From Chionis minor (lineage: Eukaryota; Chordata; Aves; Charadriiformes; Chionididae), in contig VZSF01001908.1 of NCBI GenBank assembly GCA_013398295.1, forward strand, positions 248,001-312,000: a stretch of DNA of 64,000 bases, read 5' to 3'. Below, piece after piece: positions 23,069-34,868 of this stretch. The first letter of the stretch is position 1. Each line of letters opens with the position of its first letter. The notes under the pieces are model-generated. The model was not told the origin of the DNA, ran no database searches, and saw only the letters and a list, made by a program, of their open reading frames with translations. The position numbers and the translations under genes are program-made.

Positions 23069-26000
23069 ACAGGCTAATTCTCTTTCATAAATATTTGGTC
23101 TTTTACAAGGATATTGCTGTGAGCTTATAAGGCTTGTCAGGCTCTGCCTTTCTTCTGCTTAAACATGGTATCCTGCTTTGCCATCCATTTGCTGCACATC
23201 CTTCTCCTTCCACGGAGCCCCTGATCTCTGCGATCCGCAGTATTCACCAGTTCGTGTGAAGCGAGTGTTGTGCCCAGTCGGTGTTTAGCATCTTAGTTGG
23301 AGGTTTAAGCTGCTTCTTGTTAATGTTTGGGTTTTTTATATGTATCTGAGGAAAATAAACAATCTCATTGCTCACAGTTCTTCATTAACATAGGGCTGAG
23401 TTTTGAGCACTTAAGACTGTTATTTTTTTACTATTGCATTATTATCAGTGCAAAAATTTAGCTGTTTTAAAGCTTTTTAAACTTTAGATATAAAGAGGGT
23501 ATTTACTGCAGCTATCCTTTCACTTCTAGGAAACAATCTGAAAGCCGTGCTCTCTTATCCATTGGTGTGCTCAGTGATAAAATCAGAATGGTGGTTTTTA
23601 ATCTCGCTGTCACAGTAGCTATTATTAGAAATGGAACTCTTCTGGAAGTGTTTTTCAGATAGATGGTGATACAAAGGCAAGTCTTATCTCTGTTTGAAGG
23701 ATGGAGAAGCTGAAGTTTACCAGCAATAACTGACTTTCATGATTTTTTCCCCTCAATTTTATACTGTAAGTCAGCAGGAAAACTGAGACTCAGTCCAGGC
23801 TCTGTTCTCTGGACTGCACTACCTGTTCCTGTCTCTGGTGCAGCCCTGGAAAACATAACCAAGCATTTGCCAGGAAGGATAAGTGCTTGAATATGGAAAA
23901 AATTGTTCCGCAAAAGGTTATGAATTATTAAAATGACGTGGAAGTCATGTCCAGTAGGGATTTTACTGGTTACTTGGAAGCATCTGTTGAATGCATATGG
24001 AAGTCATGATTTCAAGAGGCACCCTTAAGTAGTATCTGTATTCCAGTTCTGCTGTGTAGGGTATGGTCTTTGAAAAAGATCGGTAGGCTCAGATCAACCC
24101 CCCTCCCTTCTCCCCATCTGCAGCTTCAAAATGGTAAGTTGGGCACAATCTGATAAAAAAAAAAAATAGGCTATTAAATAAAATTCGCTACTGCTGCTTT
24201 TGGCTGTCATCTTTAAATCTTTTTATAGGAAGCTGCTAGAAGGTGATACTGAAGAGAAAACCTTTTACTTGCAATTACACTACTAGCTCAATGAGCACTG
24301 TGACTATTTGAGTGATGGTGATTCACTAATACACAGAACATGCGTATTGACTGTGTGTTGAAATGTAAGTGTAAGGCTCTGGTGTATCGAGCGGAAAATG
24401 TTGAAACTGTGCCTGCCTTTAGTGCTTCTATATAATTTCCATATGTTGTGTGCTACAGGAGTATATTCATCAGCGTTCTTGAAATGATGGTTAGGTATTG
24501 AATTCATTAAAAGTAATAAATATAAATGGTATTGGCAATTTACGAAAGTTGCCTAGAGAACTGAATATTTTGAAAATATTTGAATTCAGTGAGATTTGTG
24601 AAATAGGAGAAATAATACACTAAGTAGTCCTGGGGAAATGTTCTCTCCCACTCGTAAGCAGAAGAATTTTGGATGTTAATCTTGTTACAGTCCTATCACT
24701 GACTCCTAACAGTGTGCTAATAACATCTAATGCCCTGCTGCTCACTCGATTGGAATCCTGGGGCTGCCTTACGGAAATGTTTCTACAAGGAAGTGATTCT
24801 GCAGTGCCTGTGGCCCTGATGGTTTCCATGGGAATGAGCATGAATCCATGTACTGTGAAATGTGTTATGAAACTTTGTATTGCAGAGAAATGTGTTATAC
24901 CAGTGTGTGAACAGGGCAATGGAGAATTTAAATACACAAATGTAATGGTGCATTTTTACTTACGTTAAGGCAATATTTAAAGTGTACTAATGGCTTGTGA
25001 GCAGCCATGGAGGTGCATGTTCCTCTGAACTGTTGTGCAGTCTCAAAAAAACAAATGAAAACGTAGCGGGGTAAATATCAGGAAGAGATTGGTTTGTTAG
25101 GTAAAACACACCTTGGGTAACATTCGGTATTTTTGTATGTTTTAATAAACTTTGCTTTTCTCCACTGTTTAATGACTGTTTCTTTTGGTGCACTGCAGTT
25201 TGTGTTTTACTTCTTCCCCTTGCAAGAACAAGCAGCTCGCTTAGACGTGAGTAAATGAATGACTTAAACAGATGTTTCAGGGTACCTGCAAGACATTAGC
25301 TGATTAATGTAAATTCCTGATAAGAGTTGAGGAAAACCACAGCCTGTGAAAAAGGCTTAGGTCACCTGGAATCTTGAGAGTTACAAACTAAGCAGGTGAT
25401 ACAGTACCAACTGATGTAATAAGTCACCCAGGAAACAAAAAGCTTTGGATGCTTTTCATATGCTTCCTAATACTAAAAAATATTCAAATAATACGGGACC
25501 ATGTAACATTTCTTCCCCCCACCCTTCCCTGGGAAAAAAAAAAAAAGCCCTACCATTCAAGGTGGAATATTTTCCATTCAGTTTAACATGGGTTTCCGAA
25601 GTGATACGGTACCAAGGACCTACATGAGACAAAACCAACACAATCTTCTGACTTGTAATTTCTGTGTGAAAATATACATAGTATCCCCTGCTTGGGGCCC
25701 ACCTTGGATCAGTGTGTGGTGTTCATAATAGTTGAGTTCAGGCTCAGGTCCAGGAAACTTCCACTCTCATGTCAAAAAGAGACTTTGATGTTTGCACCTG
25801 ATTGAGATGATATGAAATGGCATGCATCATTCTGTTATACCTCCTATATAATTATTGTTTTTAAGCCCCAAATTTCTGGCAAGTTCAGAAATAAGATTTT
25901 AACATCTGGTGTTTATTAGCTGTTGAGTGACATAAAATGTAAGCTTACTATTCCAAGAACTGTATTTTCAAAGGCTTTGTAAATGTTGGTGTTAGAGCTC

Positions 26001-26370
26001 TAGCTAGTCAAGGTAAAGGTAAAACATTGTGGGGCGTTTGAGCATTCTGCCCAAAAGATGACTGTTATACTTGCTAGACAGAACAGTGAGGGCTAAGACT
26101 CAATATTTCTGAACTTGCTGTTCAGAAACAACATTTTTAAAAGTTGTCTTGGTTTTCACGTCTAGTCAGTTTTGGCCTTTCTGATTACTTGTCAGGGAAT
26201 TAAAATACCTTTTTTTTTTTTTTTTGGGCCTCCAGTCATAGTTAGGATTGAAGATATCTGTCAGAACAATTACTTTAAGATGTCGAGGGTTTTAATGGAA
26301 AACTACTTTTTTTTTTTTTTACTTCTCCTGAGATAAAATTGGTCTAAGTTCTAAGAGCTTTTATCTCACC

Positions 26371-26699
26371 AGTGCTTATAAATACTTAATGGGAGGATGC
26401 CAGAAGGAGGGGACCAGTCTTTTTTCAGTGGTGCTCAGTGATAGGACAAGAGGCAATGGGTACAAACTTGAATATAGGAAGTTCCATCTGAACATGAGGA
26501 GGAGTTTCTTGACTTGGAGGGTGACAGAGCAGTGGAACAGGCTGCCCAGAGAGGTGGTGGAGTCTCCGACTCCGGAGACATTCCAAACCCACCTGGACAC
26601 CACCCTGTGCAACCTGCTGTAGGTGGACCTGCTTTGTCAGGGGGGTTAGACCAGATGATCTCCAGGGGTCCCTTCCAACCCCTAACATTCTGTGATTCC
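26371..26699 (+). mobile_element. CR1 LINE 3' fragment
   Basis: Plus-strand CR1 of the GGATGCCAGAAGGAGGGGAC type. It encodes the end of ORF2 ([19 protein letters not shown], then [24 protein letters not shown]) and stops at CNLL. The 3' UTR includes CAGATGATCTCCAGGGGTCC and a terminal TTCTGTGATTCC. The frame is open over the last 77 residues. It is closely similar, in opposite orientation, to 22201-22560. Confidence 0.94.
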
Positions 26700-27376
26700 A
26701 AAGTTAAGCATGAGGAAGAAAAGAACAAATGTCTAGATGTCAGTTGTGTCTGGAAGGTCAAAAAATCAGCGCTGTTGAATAAGAGAATCTAGAAAAAAAT
26801 CAAAAATCTCTGCAGATGATCTAGAATATGCATTTAAGTGAATTCAGGGTTTGATTGTCAGTAGAGATTTTCATATTTCTCAAGATCAGTATAATGTGGA
26901 AAATTCAGTTTTACCTCTAATCTTTAGTTCACCTCGTGGCATGACTTTAGGTGCTGGCAATCTTGCATCATGAAGCTTCATATTCAACCCCTAAAAGACT
27001 AGGGTATCAACCTGCTGATTTTGTGCTTTCAATGTGGTATCTGTCACTGCTTTATAGAACATGTTTCCGTGAACTGCACTGATTAAGTTGGAATTTTTAA
27101 TGTGTGTATGTAAACATCTGTCTCCTTAATCATCCGGAAGAGAGCAGTATGTGTATTAGACATATGTTTTCTTACTCTTAACTGTTGCAGTGGTATCTTT
27201 AATTTATTTCAGAGTTCCTTTTCTCCTGGCAGGAAAGTTGAGAGACTTTGTTGCTCTCTTATCAAGTGGTGCTATAGCCAGGAGACAAATCAGCTCACGG
27301 CAACTTTTTGCTTGGTCAGCTTCCAGAACTTGTCTTTTCTAAGTGTAGGCTAAGCATTTATTTGCAGTGTCTGTAT

Positions 27377-27515
27377 AACAAAAAAAAAATAAAAATCAAA
27401 CAACCTAAACCCACCCCCAAAAAAACCACCCAAAACCCCAACAAAGAAAACCCCATACCAAGAAAAAAATCAAAAAACCACCAAAAATCCAACACCACAA
27501 CCCCTTCCCCCCATC
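27377..27515. repeat. Long A/C-rich low-complexity tract
   Basis: About 140 bp made almost only of A and C (AACCTAAACCCACCCCCAAA and similar), starting with a 10-base or longer A run. It gives a long lysine/proline/threonine open frame on + that is purely compositional. It is the longest member of a set of similar tracts in this window. Confidence 0.85.
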
Positions 27516-27581
27516 AATCTGGAACTATTAAAAAATGTTAACACTGCCCATGTTTCACTGTGTCTTGCTCTAATTTTCTCT

Positions 27582-27593
27582 CCCCCCCCCCCC
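27582..27593. repeat. C homopolymer (12)
   Basis: Twelve consecutive C followed by TTTT. Similar long C runs occur at 44479, 51417 and 57669. Lengths in the assembly are unreliable at such runs. Confidence 0.85.
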
Positions 27594-30500
27594 TTTTCTT
27601 CCACAAGTGTTTGTTTAAAAACAAAGCCATTCCATGCTTGCCTGAGGATTTCAGAACTGCTTAATTAATTTTTGCATAGCTAACTGGTTACGTTTCATCA
27701 CAACACAGGTTGTAGATTTGCTTTAGGTGTAGTGTGAGCTGGGGAAGCAGGCAGGGCACTAAATTAGTATAAAACTTGTCATGTAAAATTTGGTATGTCT
27801 TTATTTGGATAGTATTAAACAAATGAACTCTCTTTTTTCCAGAGATGCCGTACATGCATTTTATGTGTATCAGGTAGATGTCTTGATTCTAGGCATCCTT
27901 GAGTTTAGGGTAATTCAAACTCAATTGCATGAGTCATCGTTAGTAATCATCGTTGAGATCTATCCATTTATAAAACTACATTAATAGTTCTGTCTTGAAC
28001 TTCATCTACGCTAGGAGTTTAAGCAAAATTGCTCATGCTGTAACACTTCAATGTAAAAGTTCATGGATTGAGTTTTAAGAATTCATACAGAGAAGTCTCC
28101 ATATGTGATACGAGTGTATTCAAAATGTATCAGACGCAATTAGCAATAATAGCTTTCAAGGGTCTTTTGCCATGCTAAATATTGATCGCAGTTTCACTAG
28201 TGTTAAATATCGAGAGGATGTGGCGGCGTGGCATCTTTCACATTCGATGCCTGTGTCGGTTACGGTTGGTTCGAAACCAGCTACATAAAGCAGCGTTATT
28301 TACGCTCCTCATCCTCTCCCCAGATGCTGGCAATTGGTGCTGGTGGTTGTGCCGACAAAGCTTTCTTGGGCGGGAAAAAATGTTAAGCATTCAAAAAGAT
28401 TTGAATACTTGAATTAAGACTGTAAGTCAGCTTGTTACATCGTGTATCCAGTGGGCTAACAGAAGCTCTCTCGCGTTTGGTGCCGCATCTGTGGGACACG
28501 GCACAGGTACTGGAAATCTGCTGTCAATGTGGTGACTTTCAGCTCTCTGGAACACATTCATAAATGAATCTTCAGCGCTTTGATTTGCTGTTGTCACTCT
28601 TTAAAGAAATGCAAAAATGATGCATCTTGGCATATTCATGTCCTTACAGCGGAATCTTCCCAGGACCCCCCGAAAGGCTTACGATACTTCAGCTGGTGGT
28701 TCATGTTATAGGTATTTCTGTAATGAGATACAAACTTCTGAAATTAACAACTGTGATGTCGGGATGTAGCCAAAGTTAAAATTTGGCATTATACTCCTAC
28801 AGCTAAAATATGTATCTTTGAAGTTTTTAATAGTTTCAGAATGGTTCTTTTTTGCCGTATGACTTCATTCGTAATGTTTGAGCAGTGCTTTGAAGATTTG
28901 AAGATTAGAAACACTGCTGAACTACAAGCTTTCTTTTTTTTCCTGTTTTTTTTTTTTTGATTAATTGAGGATTAATGGCCATTAAAATCTGACAAGTGGC
29001 TACTCCAAGTGATTAAAGTGCTTTGGTGTTTTGAACACTAAATTTACAAGGCTGGGGAACTCTTGAGTTGTATTTAGTAGTTATTTGTATATGCTTTTAT
29101 AAAGAGTCCTTGGGTACCTAAATATTTCTTACGTACTAAATCAAGCTGCATATGATCATTGATTTGTGTTCAGAGGTATCACAATTTAGAAATCTGATAT
29201 ATATATTTTAAACAGTAAGTCAAATTACTTGATACATTTTCTCCTTGAGTACAGAGCCTTTGCTGGTTGGCCAGTTGGGTCACTTAAATAACAGTAACAG
29301 TTGAAATGTAGTCTGGTTACTGTTGATTTCACGTAGAAATGGTGTAGCAGTGAAGAGTCTAAGGGTATTTCAAAACAATGATAGTTTGTACGAAGAGGCA
29401 ATATCTCTTATTACACTAATAGGTGGATGGGAATTGTAGTGTTTGGAAAGTGCATCAGCATTGGGTGAAAGATGGGTTATTCTGGTGTTTATTTAGATTT
29501 CTTTGGGATTTTTTTTTTCTGTGTCCCTTGCAAAAAATTGATTTGTATTTCTTAGTGTGTTGTGTTACTTGCATTATTTATATTAACGCCTCTTACCTTT
29601 ATTTTCAGACCAATAAAACTATTCTGATTCTTTCTGATGCTTTATAAACATAACATCTCTTTTTGGAAAATGTCACTAAGTTAGTGTTCATATTTTTTGG
29701 AGGTGTGTATGGTTTATTCAATATGAAGTATTGGTTTGTGCAGTCAAATCAGAAATTGTCATGACTGCTATTTGTATAGTGATCAGCTCTTCCTGCTGTA
29801 TATTGAGTGGCAAAAAAATGGAAAGGACGTTTTATATGTTTGAAACTGCTCTTGCTATCTCTAGAGAAGTAGTTCTACTTTACACCTGAAGGTCTGTTTT
29901 TAGTACTGAAACACAAGGTCCAGTGCACGTTTCCCTCTTGGTCATATGGTAGTATTTTGATGGCAAGTTTTTCAATCCAAGTTTAAGAGCCTGCTATACT
30001 AAAGACTTGTGTCTTACGCACTAAATAAAACTCTCCAGAACAAAGAACAAAAGGAAAACAAGAATCATGTGTCATTGGATTCTTTTCTCAGACTTCTTCA
30101 TTTGTCTTTTATAAATGATTTCGGTAGCTAATGTATTTTCCAGTGCAGCCATAAACCTGAAGTTCTGCAGCTTGCTAAAGCGGTTGTGAAATTTAGAGTA
30201 GTGAGTTCGTGACCTTCTCTGCTACCTTTCCCAGACTCCCTTAGAAAACAAGCTTGCAGGTCGGCCTAAACTGGGGTCAGTGTCTCCCTGGGTAATATCT
30301 GCTGTGGTCTTCAGGCTGGGGATTGAAAACTGCAGGCTTATGGATGTTATTACTTCCCTGTGTATTGGGGTATTTGGTTAGCATTTAAGAGTTTGGAACT
30401 CCTAGTTTTATCTCCCTGAAAAATCGTTGGTACTCGATGACAGCCCATGCTCTTTTCATTTGTGGCTGCTTTCTGTGAGCAATTATCATCAGAAATGCTG

Positions 30501-32497
30501 CGATAAAATTGGCATCCAGTGCTCCTGGAACAGAGTCAACAGGCAAACGGGATTCACAGTAACAGGGATAGTCAATGTGCATGAAAAACTCGAGAGCAAA
30601 TGAGGAGAAAAATACTGGGAAAAGGTGAAGCTTACAAGGCAGTGAAGATGCTGAGGATGGTTACGCAGTGAGCAGAGGGCATGCTGTGCTGTCATCTGTC
30701 CACTTCGTTACGGATTCCTTGACTGCAGAAGACAGAACTTGTGGCAAATGTATGATAAACTTTAACTTCACACTAAATGCAAGTTGAATATTATATATAT
30801 GCTGGCTCTGTGGTAGAAGGCATCCATCTTCTCCCTCTAGGTGATCTCAAACTGGTGTTTGCTGTACTGCTTTAGCATTGTTAAATTCTACTTTACTGCC
30901 CACCATCTTAATTTCCTTACTGTTTTGCTATGAAATGAGATTTATGTAGCCAAAGTATCTCTTTGTCTCTCCGCTCTGTAGGCCTCTTTTTAACAAATTG
31001 GATAAAAAGGTATGGCCTCAAAGGACTTGAGGGACAGATGTGAGTGTGTATTGGGGTGAAACAGTGTTATCTACCTGTGACTGAGAGGCTTCAGCGGGAG
31101 TGTATCGGGATGCAACAGAAAGCAGAAGTGAGTGGTATTGTGAATAATAAAGAATCAGTGGGTGTTAGTCCTGTTTGATACTTATATCCAGCTGAGTTGG
31201 AAAAAAGGTATTTATTTTCCATTCTCCTTCCACCTCGGAGCAGACTGTATATGAAGCTTTTGTTTTCCCATTTTACCCCAAGAAGTCAATGTTTTTGTAA
31301 AGAATTTCTTTTCTAGTCACCTTTTTCTTCCATTTAACCTATATTGTGGCACTTTGATTCATTAGTTGTGTTTTATAAGTGTGACATAAAGTCTGCTAAA
31401 CAGCCATGGAGAAAGCTAGGGTCAAATATATGTTGCTAATGTGTAAATACGAGCTTAACTTCTTGGGTTTTTTTCCCCCTGTAGAATGTTCACTAAATAA
31501 CAGTTATTTGTACAAAATCTGTTCTCGGAGTGGTAGAGCTGAAACCCATTACACTAGTCAGTTTGCCAACAGACGTTAAAGTACTGTTGCTTTAATGACA
31601 ACATAGTCATCAGACGTTTTCTGGTGCATTTTTCTTGGATGGATTAGGATTTAGTGAAATAAAACCCACTTGTGCTGTACAAAGTATAATTTCTTTCAAG
31701 TCTGTGATTGTGGTTGGTGCCTTATCTTGTTCTGGTTCTTGTTGTTAAGCATAAAATTTTACTTAAGTGTTAAGTGTTTCTGGCAAATGATTGACTATTT
31801 TTGAGCGGTTTTGTTCATACTGTTCCAATTTACAGTATCATCTCATGAGAATTATTCATTGTGGAGTTGAGATTTAGGGAAGGAAGTGAGAATTATATTA
31901 TTAAAAATATGCTAATTTGTGCTCCTTTTTTTCTCTTTTATCATCCATTATTCTTAAATATCCTATGACACATAGTTTACAAAATATAAATTACCTTATC
32001 ATCTGAAGTAAAACTGCGATGAGATGTAATTTTCAAGGTTAATGTAACTGAAATTTGATGCATTTTGTGGCTTTTAAAAATTTCCTACCAGTTTCTGCAT
32101 AGTTACTTGCAAAGTGTTTTGATAGTTTCTTGTGCAACATTTGCCTCGGGAGGGAGTTTATTGCCCCTACAAGATAGCTTTTAACAGTTACAGCAACAAG
32201 GTAAAGTAAAAAAGATCAATATTTCATTTTAGAAGGATGTTGCAGAAAATTGGTTTAGAACTGCATTTTGACTGTGCATTTAATGGTCTCTTTTAATTCT
32301 GCTGTAATATTAGGATGGCCTCCAGTTCTTCAAGCTGTATTAAAATTGCTGGTGTTTAAGTCAGTAGGTCATTTGGTTTGCAGGTCTAACTTGTGCAACA
32401 CTTCAACAATTTAAAAATTCCAAATATATAGTTTGAGGACAAAGAAAACCCGTTTCATATTATGCAATAATATGATTTTCTTGTCTTTGTGTTCTAG

Positions 32498-32654
32498 GTT
32501 GTGCTAAAGATCATTAAACATTACCAAGAGGAAGGACAGGGGAACGAAGTGGTCCAGGGAGTGCTGCTGGGTCTTGTGGTGGATGACAGACTTGAAATCA
32601 CAAACTGCTTCCCTTTCCCGCAGCATACAGAAGATGATGCAGACTTTGATGAAG
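32498..32654 (+). CDS. EIF3H: EIF3H exon 2 (eukaryotic translation initiation factor 3 subunit H)
   Basis: The exon is 157 bp: it starts in phase 0 and ends after the first base of a codon. It encodes [40 protein letters not shown] and [12 protein letters not shown]. This matches vertebrate eIF3h from about residue 45 and, against the human protein as I recall it, differs at only two positions (GQGN for GQGT, VVDD for VVED). The flanks fit splicing: a pyrimidine-rich stretch ending TTCTAG before it and GAAG/GTAATG after it. eIF3h belongs to the PCI/MPN core of the cytosolic eIF3 complex, which binds the 40S subunit during initiation, and it pairs with the other MPN subunit, eIF3f. This exon begins the MPN fold (VVQGVLLG strand). 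By alignment from memory, the glutamate of active JAMM peptidases is replaced here by valine, as expected for a non-catalytic MPN subunit. The remainder of the gene is outside the window or in the gap. Confidence 0.97.
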
Positions 32655-34293
32655 GTAATGGTTACAGTTTTCCATAACTTAAGGGTAAAAAAAAAAAAAG
32701 TAATAATCCCTATGTGCAAAAAAGGATTTTTATGTCTTTTTCCACGGTGACCAGAAGCTTGTATGTGATCAGAGAGTTTTTTCATTTGACTTGAGGTATC
32801 GATGGGTTACTCGTAGTGCCATCCTGCGTATCCAGCTGAAACCTTGTCTATGTAAGGAAAATTATAGGAATAAATACTGTATCATATAGACGTACTTATT
32901 TTGGAGTAAGACTGTCCACACGGGAAGCTACATAAGTTTCCAGTCTGTAATTCATACAGATTTTTAAGCTTTTTATGAAAATGGCTAAGTGTATATTATG
33001 TATGTATATATACACGTACATACGTATGTGGTCAGGCATATAGATTGCCTCTCAGCAGGCTTATTTGTATATGTTAAGTACTCAGGGAAAGCCTGGAGAG
33101 CAGAGCTTTCTAAGTTTAAGAGGCACTGGTTCACTTGAAATCTGGGTGGTATTTTTGCTTCTCCAAGTGAGCTAGTAGTAGTGTCAGTGGTTTCTATCTG
33201 TCTTGGTGTTTTCTTGCTGGTCCTAGTAATGTTTTGTTATTGCCACTGTAAGTCAGTGTAATTGGCTTGACACAGAATGGTATAAAACCTATAAAGTAAA
33301 CCTGAAAGGCTTAGAATTCTAATCTTGGTAATATATGTGTGTGTTTAATGATACTAGTAGAAACACTTCTTTTTTAGGGCTTAAAGAGAGACAATTTAAC
33401 TTCAAGAGTAACTAAAGACGCAATATAGTCAAAGTAGTTGTGGTTGGAAGCTTGAGTCTATCTAATTTTGGTAATTCAGTATGAGCGAGGTTACTTAAAC
33501 TGCTTTTTCTTGCTTGTAACTAGGTTAGTTATTAAATTAATATTTTATCTTATTATAAAAGAATCTTAGACTCTGCCTTTGAAACAGAGGTAATTTTAAG
33601 AATTCTTTGCAAGTTGGTAAGGTTTCTTAGCTGTTTATTTCTTCTGTGCGATTATACAATTTGCTGTATGGAAAAAAACCCGCAAAACACAAGGGAATCT
33701 TGATTGTCCTACATTAATATGGTGCTTGAGTCAGAACTATATTTTACTAAAGCCTAAAAGATGTTTTAAAGATTCCTTCCCTTCTGGAGCTCTTCAAAGG
33801 ATTAGAGTCATTAAGTTTTTAATTGGAGCCCATGCTTCAACTTTTTCCTGTAGAAGATGGTTAAATTGTTTCCATGTAGCTGATAGGCAAGTAAACAGTG
33901 AAATAAATGTCATAATTTCCGAGCTGGATTCGTCTCACCGTAGATGACTCCATGCTGAAGCTATAAGCCTTTGATCTTGTATGCAAGGTTTTACTGTTTC
34001 TGCTTGGGAAAAACTTTATTCCAAGACAGTGACTCTTGTTACCAGTCTTTTCTTTTCCCCCTTTTAGCAAGCAGGCAATAATCCTGGCATTAAGTAAGAT
34101 GCAAAAGGCAACGCTTGTGGAGCTTGCCTCCCCTGGATGTCTTACCTTGTCCACCTTCTGTTCCTGTGCTGCAGGCGCAGAAAGAGCAAACTCTGGCCAG
34201 AGTGAGAGGTGACCCTGTGGCAGTGACACTAGTGCATCCCTCTGGCAGTGACAGGGAATTTGCAGCCAGGTTGTGGGAAACTCACCTGTGCTG

Positions 34294-34612
34294 AATCATG
34301 GAATCATTTAGGTTGGAGAAGACCTTTAAGATAATTGTGTCCAACTGTTAGCCTAACACTGCCAAGTCCACCCTTAAACCATGTCCCTCAGTGCCACATC
34401 TACATGCTTTTTAAATACCTCCAGGGATGATGACTCAACCACTGCCCTGGGCAGCCTGTTCCAATGCTTGACAACCCTTTCAGTGAAGAAAGTTTTCCTA
34501 ATATCCAATCTAAACCTTCCTTGGCACAACTTGAGGCTGTTTCCTCTTGTCCTATTGCTTGTTACTTGGGAGGAGAGACCGACCCCCACCTCACTACAAC
34601 CTCCTTTCAGAC
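34294..34612 (-). mobile_element. CR1 LINE 3' fragment
   Basis: Minus-strand CR1 with an inverted tail on + (ATCATGGAATCATTTAGGTT). It continues through CTAACACTGCCAAGTCCACC, TACCTCCAGGGATGATGACT and CTGCCCTGGGCAGCCTGTTC. The minus frame still reads ORF2 residues [20 protein letters not shown], then [20 protein letters not shown]. It is the same subfamily as 10281-10925 and 22570-23068. Its truncated 5' end at about 34612 lies only about 17 bp from the left arm of the inverted repeat at 34629. Confidence 0.94.
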
Positions 34613-34628
34613 AGATGAACCCTGTAAG

Positions 34629-34868
34629 CCAACCTCAAGAGACATTTTTGTATTGGTTTTCATCTTCCCTAGCCTCTACCGTATGGATCACAGAGACGTT
34701 CTCTCTGTACTCAGTGAAATACAGTTAAATAGGCTGAACTGTTCAGGAAAAGCACAGTGCTCATACTCATTCTACATTCCCTTTACCTAAGGCCTGTTCA
34801 GCCCTTTGACCTGCGTGGTAGAGGCTGGGGAAGATGAAAACCCAAACAAAATAGCTCTTGAGGTTGCC
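34629..34868. repeat. Long imperfect inverted repeat (foldback), arms about 62 bp
   Basis: The left arm (34629-34690) contains AACCTCAAGAG, GGTTTTCATCTTCCCTAGCC and TCTACC. The right arm (34806-34868) contains the reverse complement of each block in reverse order: GGTAGAGGCTGGGGAAGATG, AAAACCC and CTCTTGAGGTT. By eye most positions pair, with a few mismatches and indels. Inside the 115-bp spacer a second small pair (GGCTGAAC 34732-34739 with GTTCAGCC 34796-34803) extends the stem. As part of intron 2 it would fold into a long hairpin in the EIF3H pre-mRNA. It could be a MITE-like or foldback DNA element. I do not recognise a family and see no clear target-site duplication. Confidence 0.8.

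Larger units (their letters stand above)
11346..32497 (+). other. EIF3H: Presumed EIF3H intron 1
   Basis: AT-rich non-coding DNA lies between the promoter-like block and the acceptor of the recognised EIF3H exon. Apart from five CR1 fragments, low-complexity tracts (19053-19100, 20461-20516, 27377-27515) and homopolymer runs, I see no exon, RNA gene or other element. Assignment as intron 1 depends on exon 1 being in the gap at 10926-11126 and would change if the true first exon lies elsewhere. Confidence 0.6.

Noticed and set aside
28265..28281. tRNA-like T-arm (GTTGGTTCGAAACCAGC)
   Set aside because: The T-stem pairs, but upstream there is no matching acceptor strand, A box or anticodon arm at the right distance, so this is not a tRNA gene.
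32504..32785. Minus-strand 93-residue frame over EIF3H exon 2
   Set aside because: It is an antisense shadow of the conserved EIF3H exon and has no homology of its own that I recognise.
32999..33028. Imperfect palindrome of TATGTA/TACATA units
   Set aside because: It is an alternating purine-pyrimidine AT-rich stretch with modest symmetry, common in AT-rich introns.
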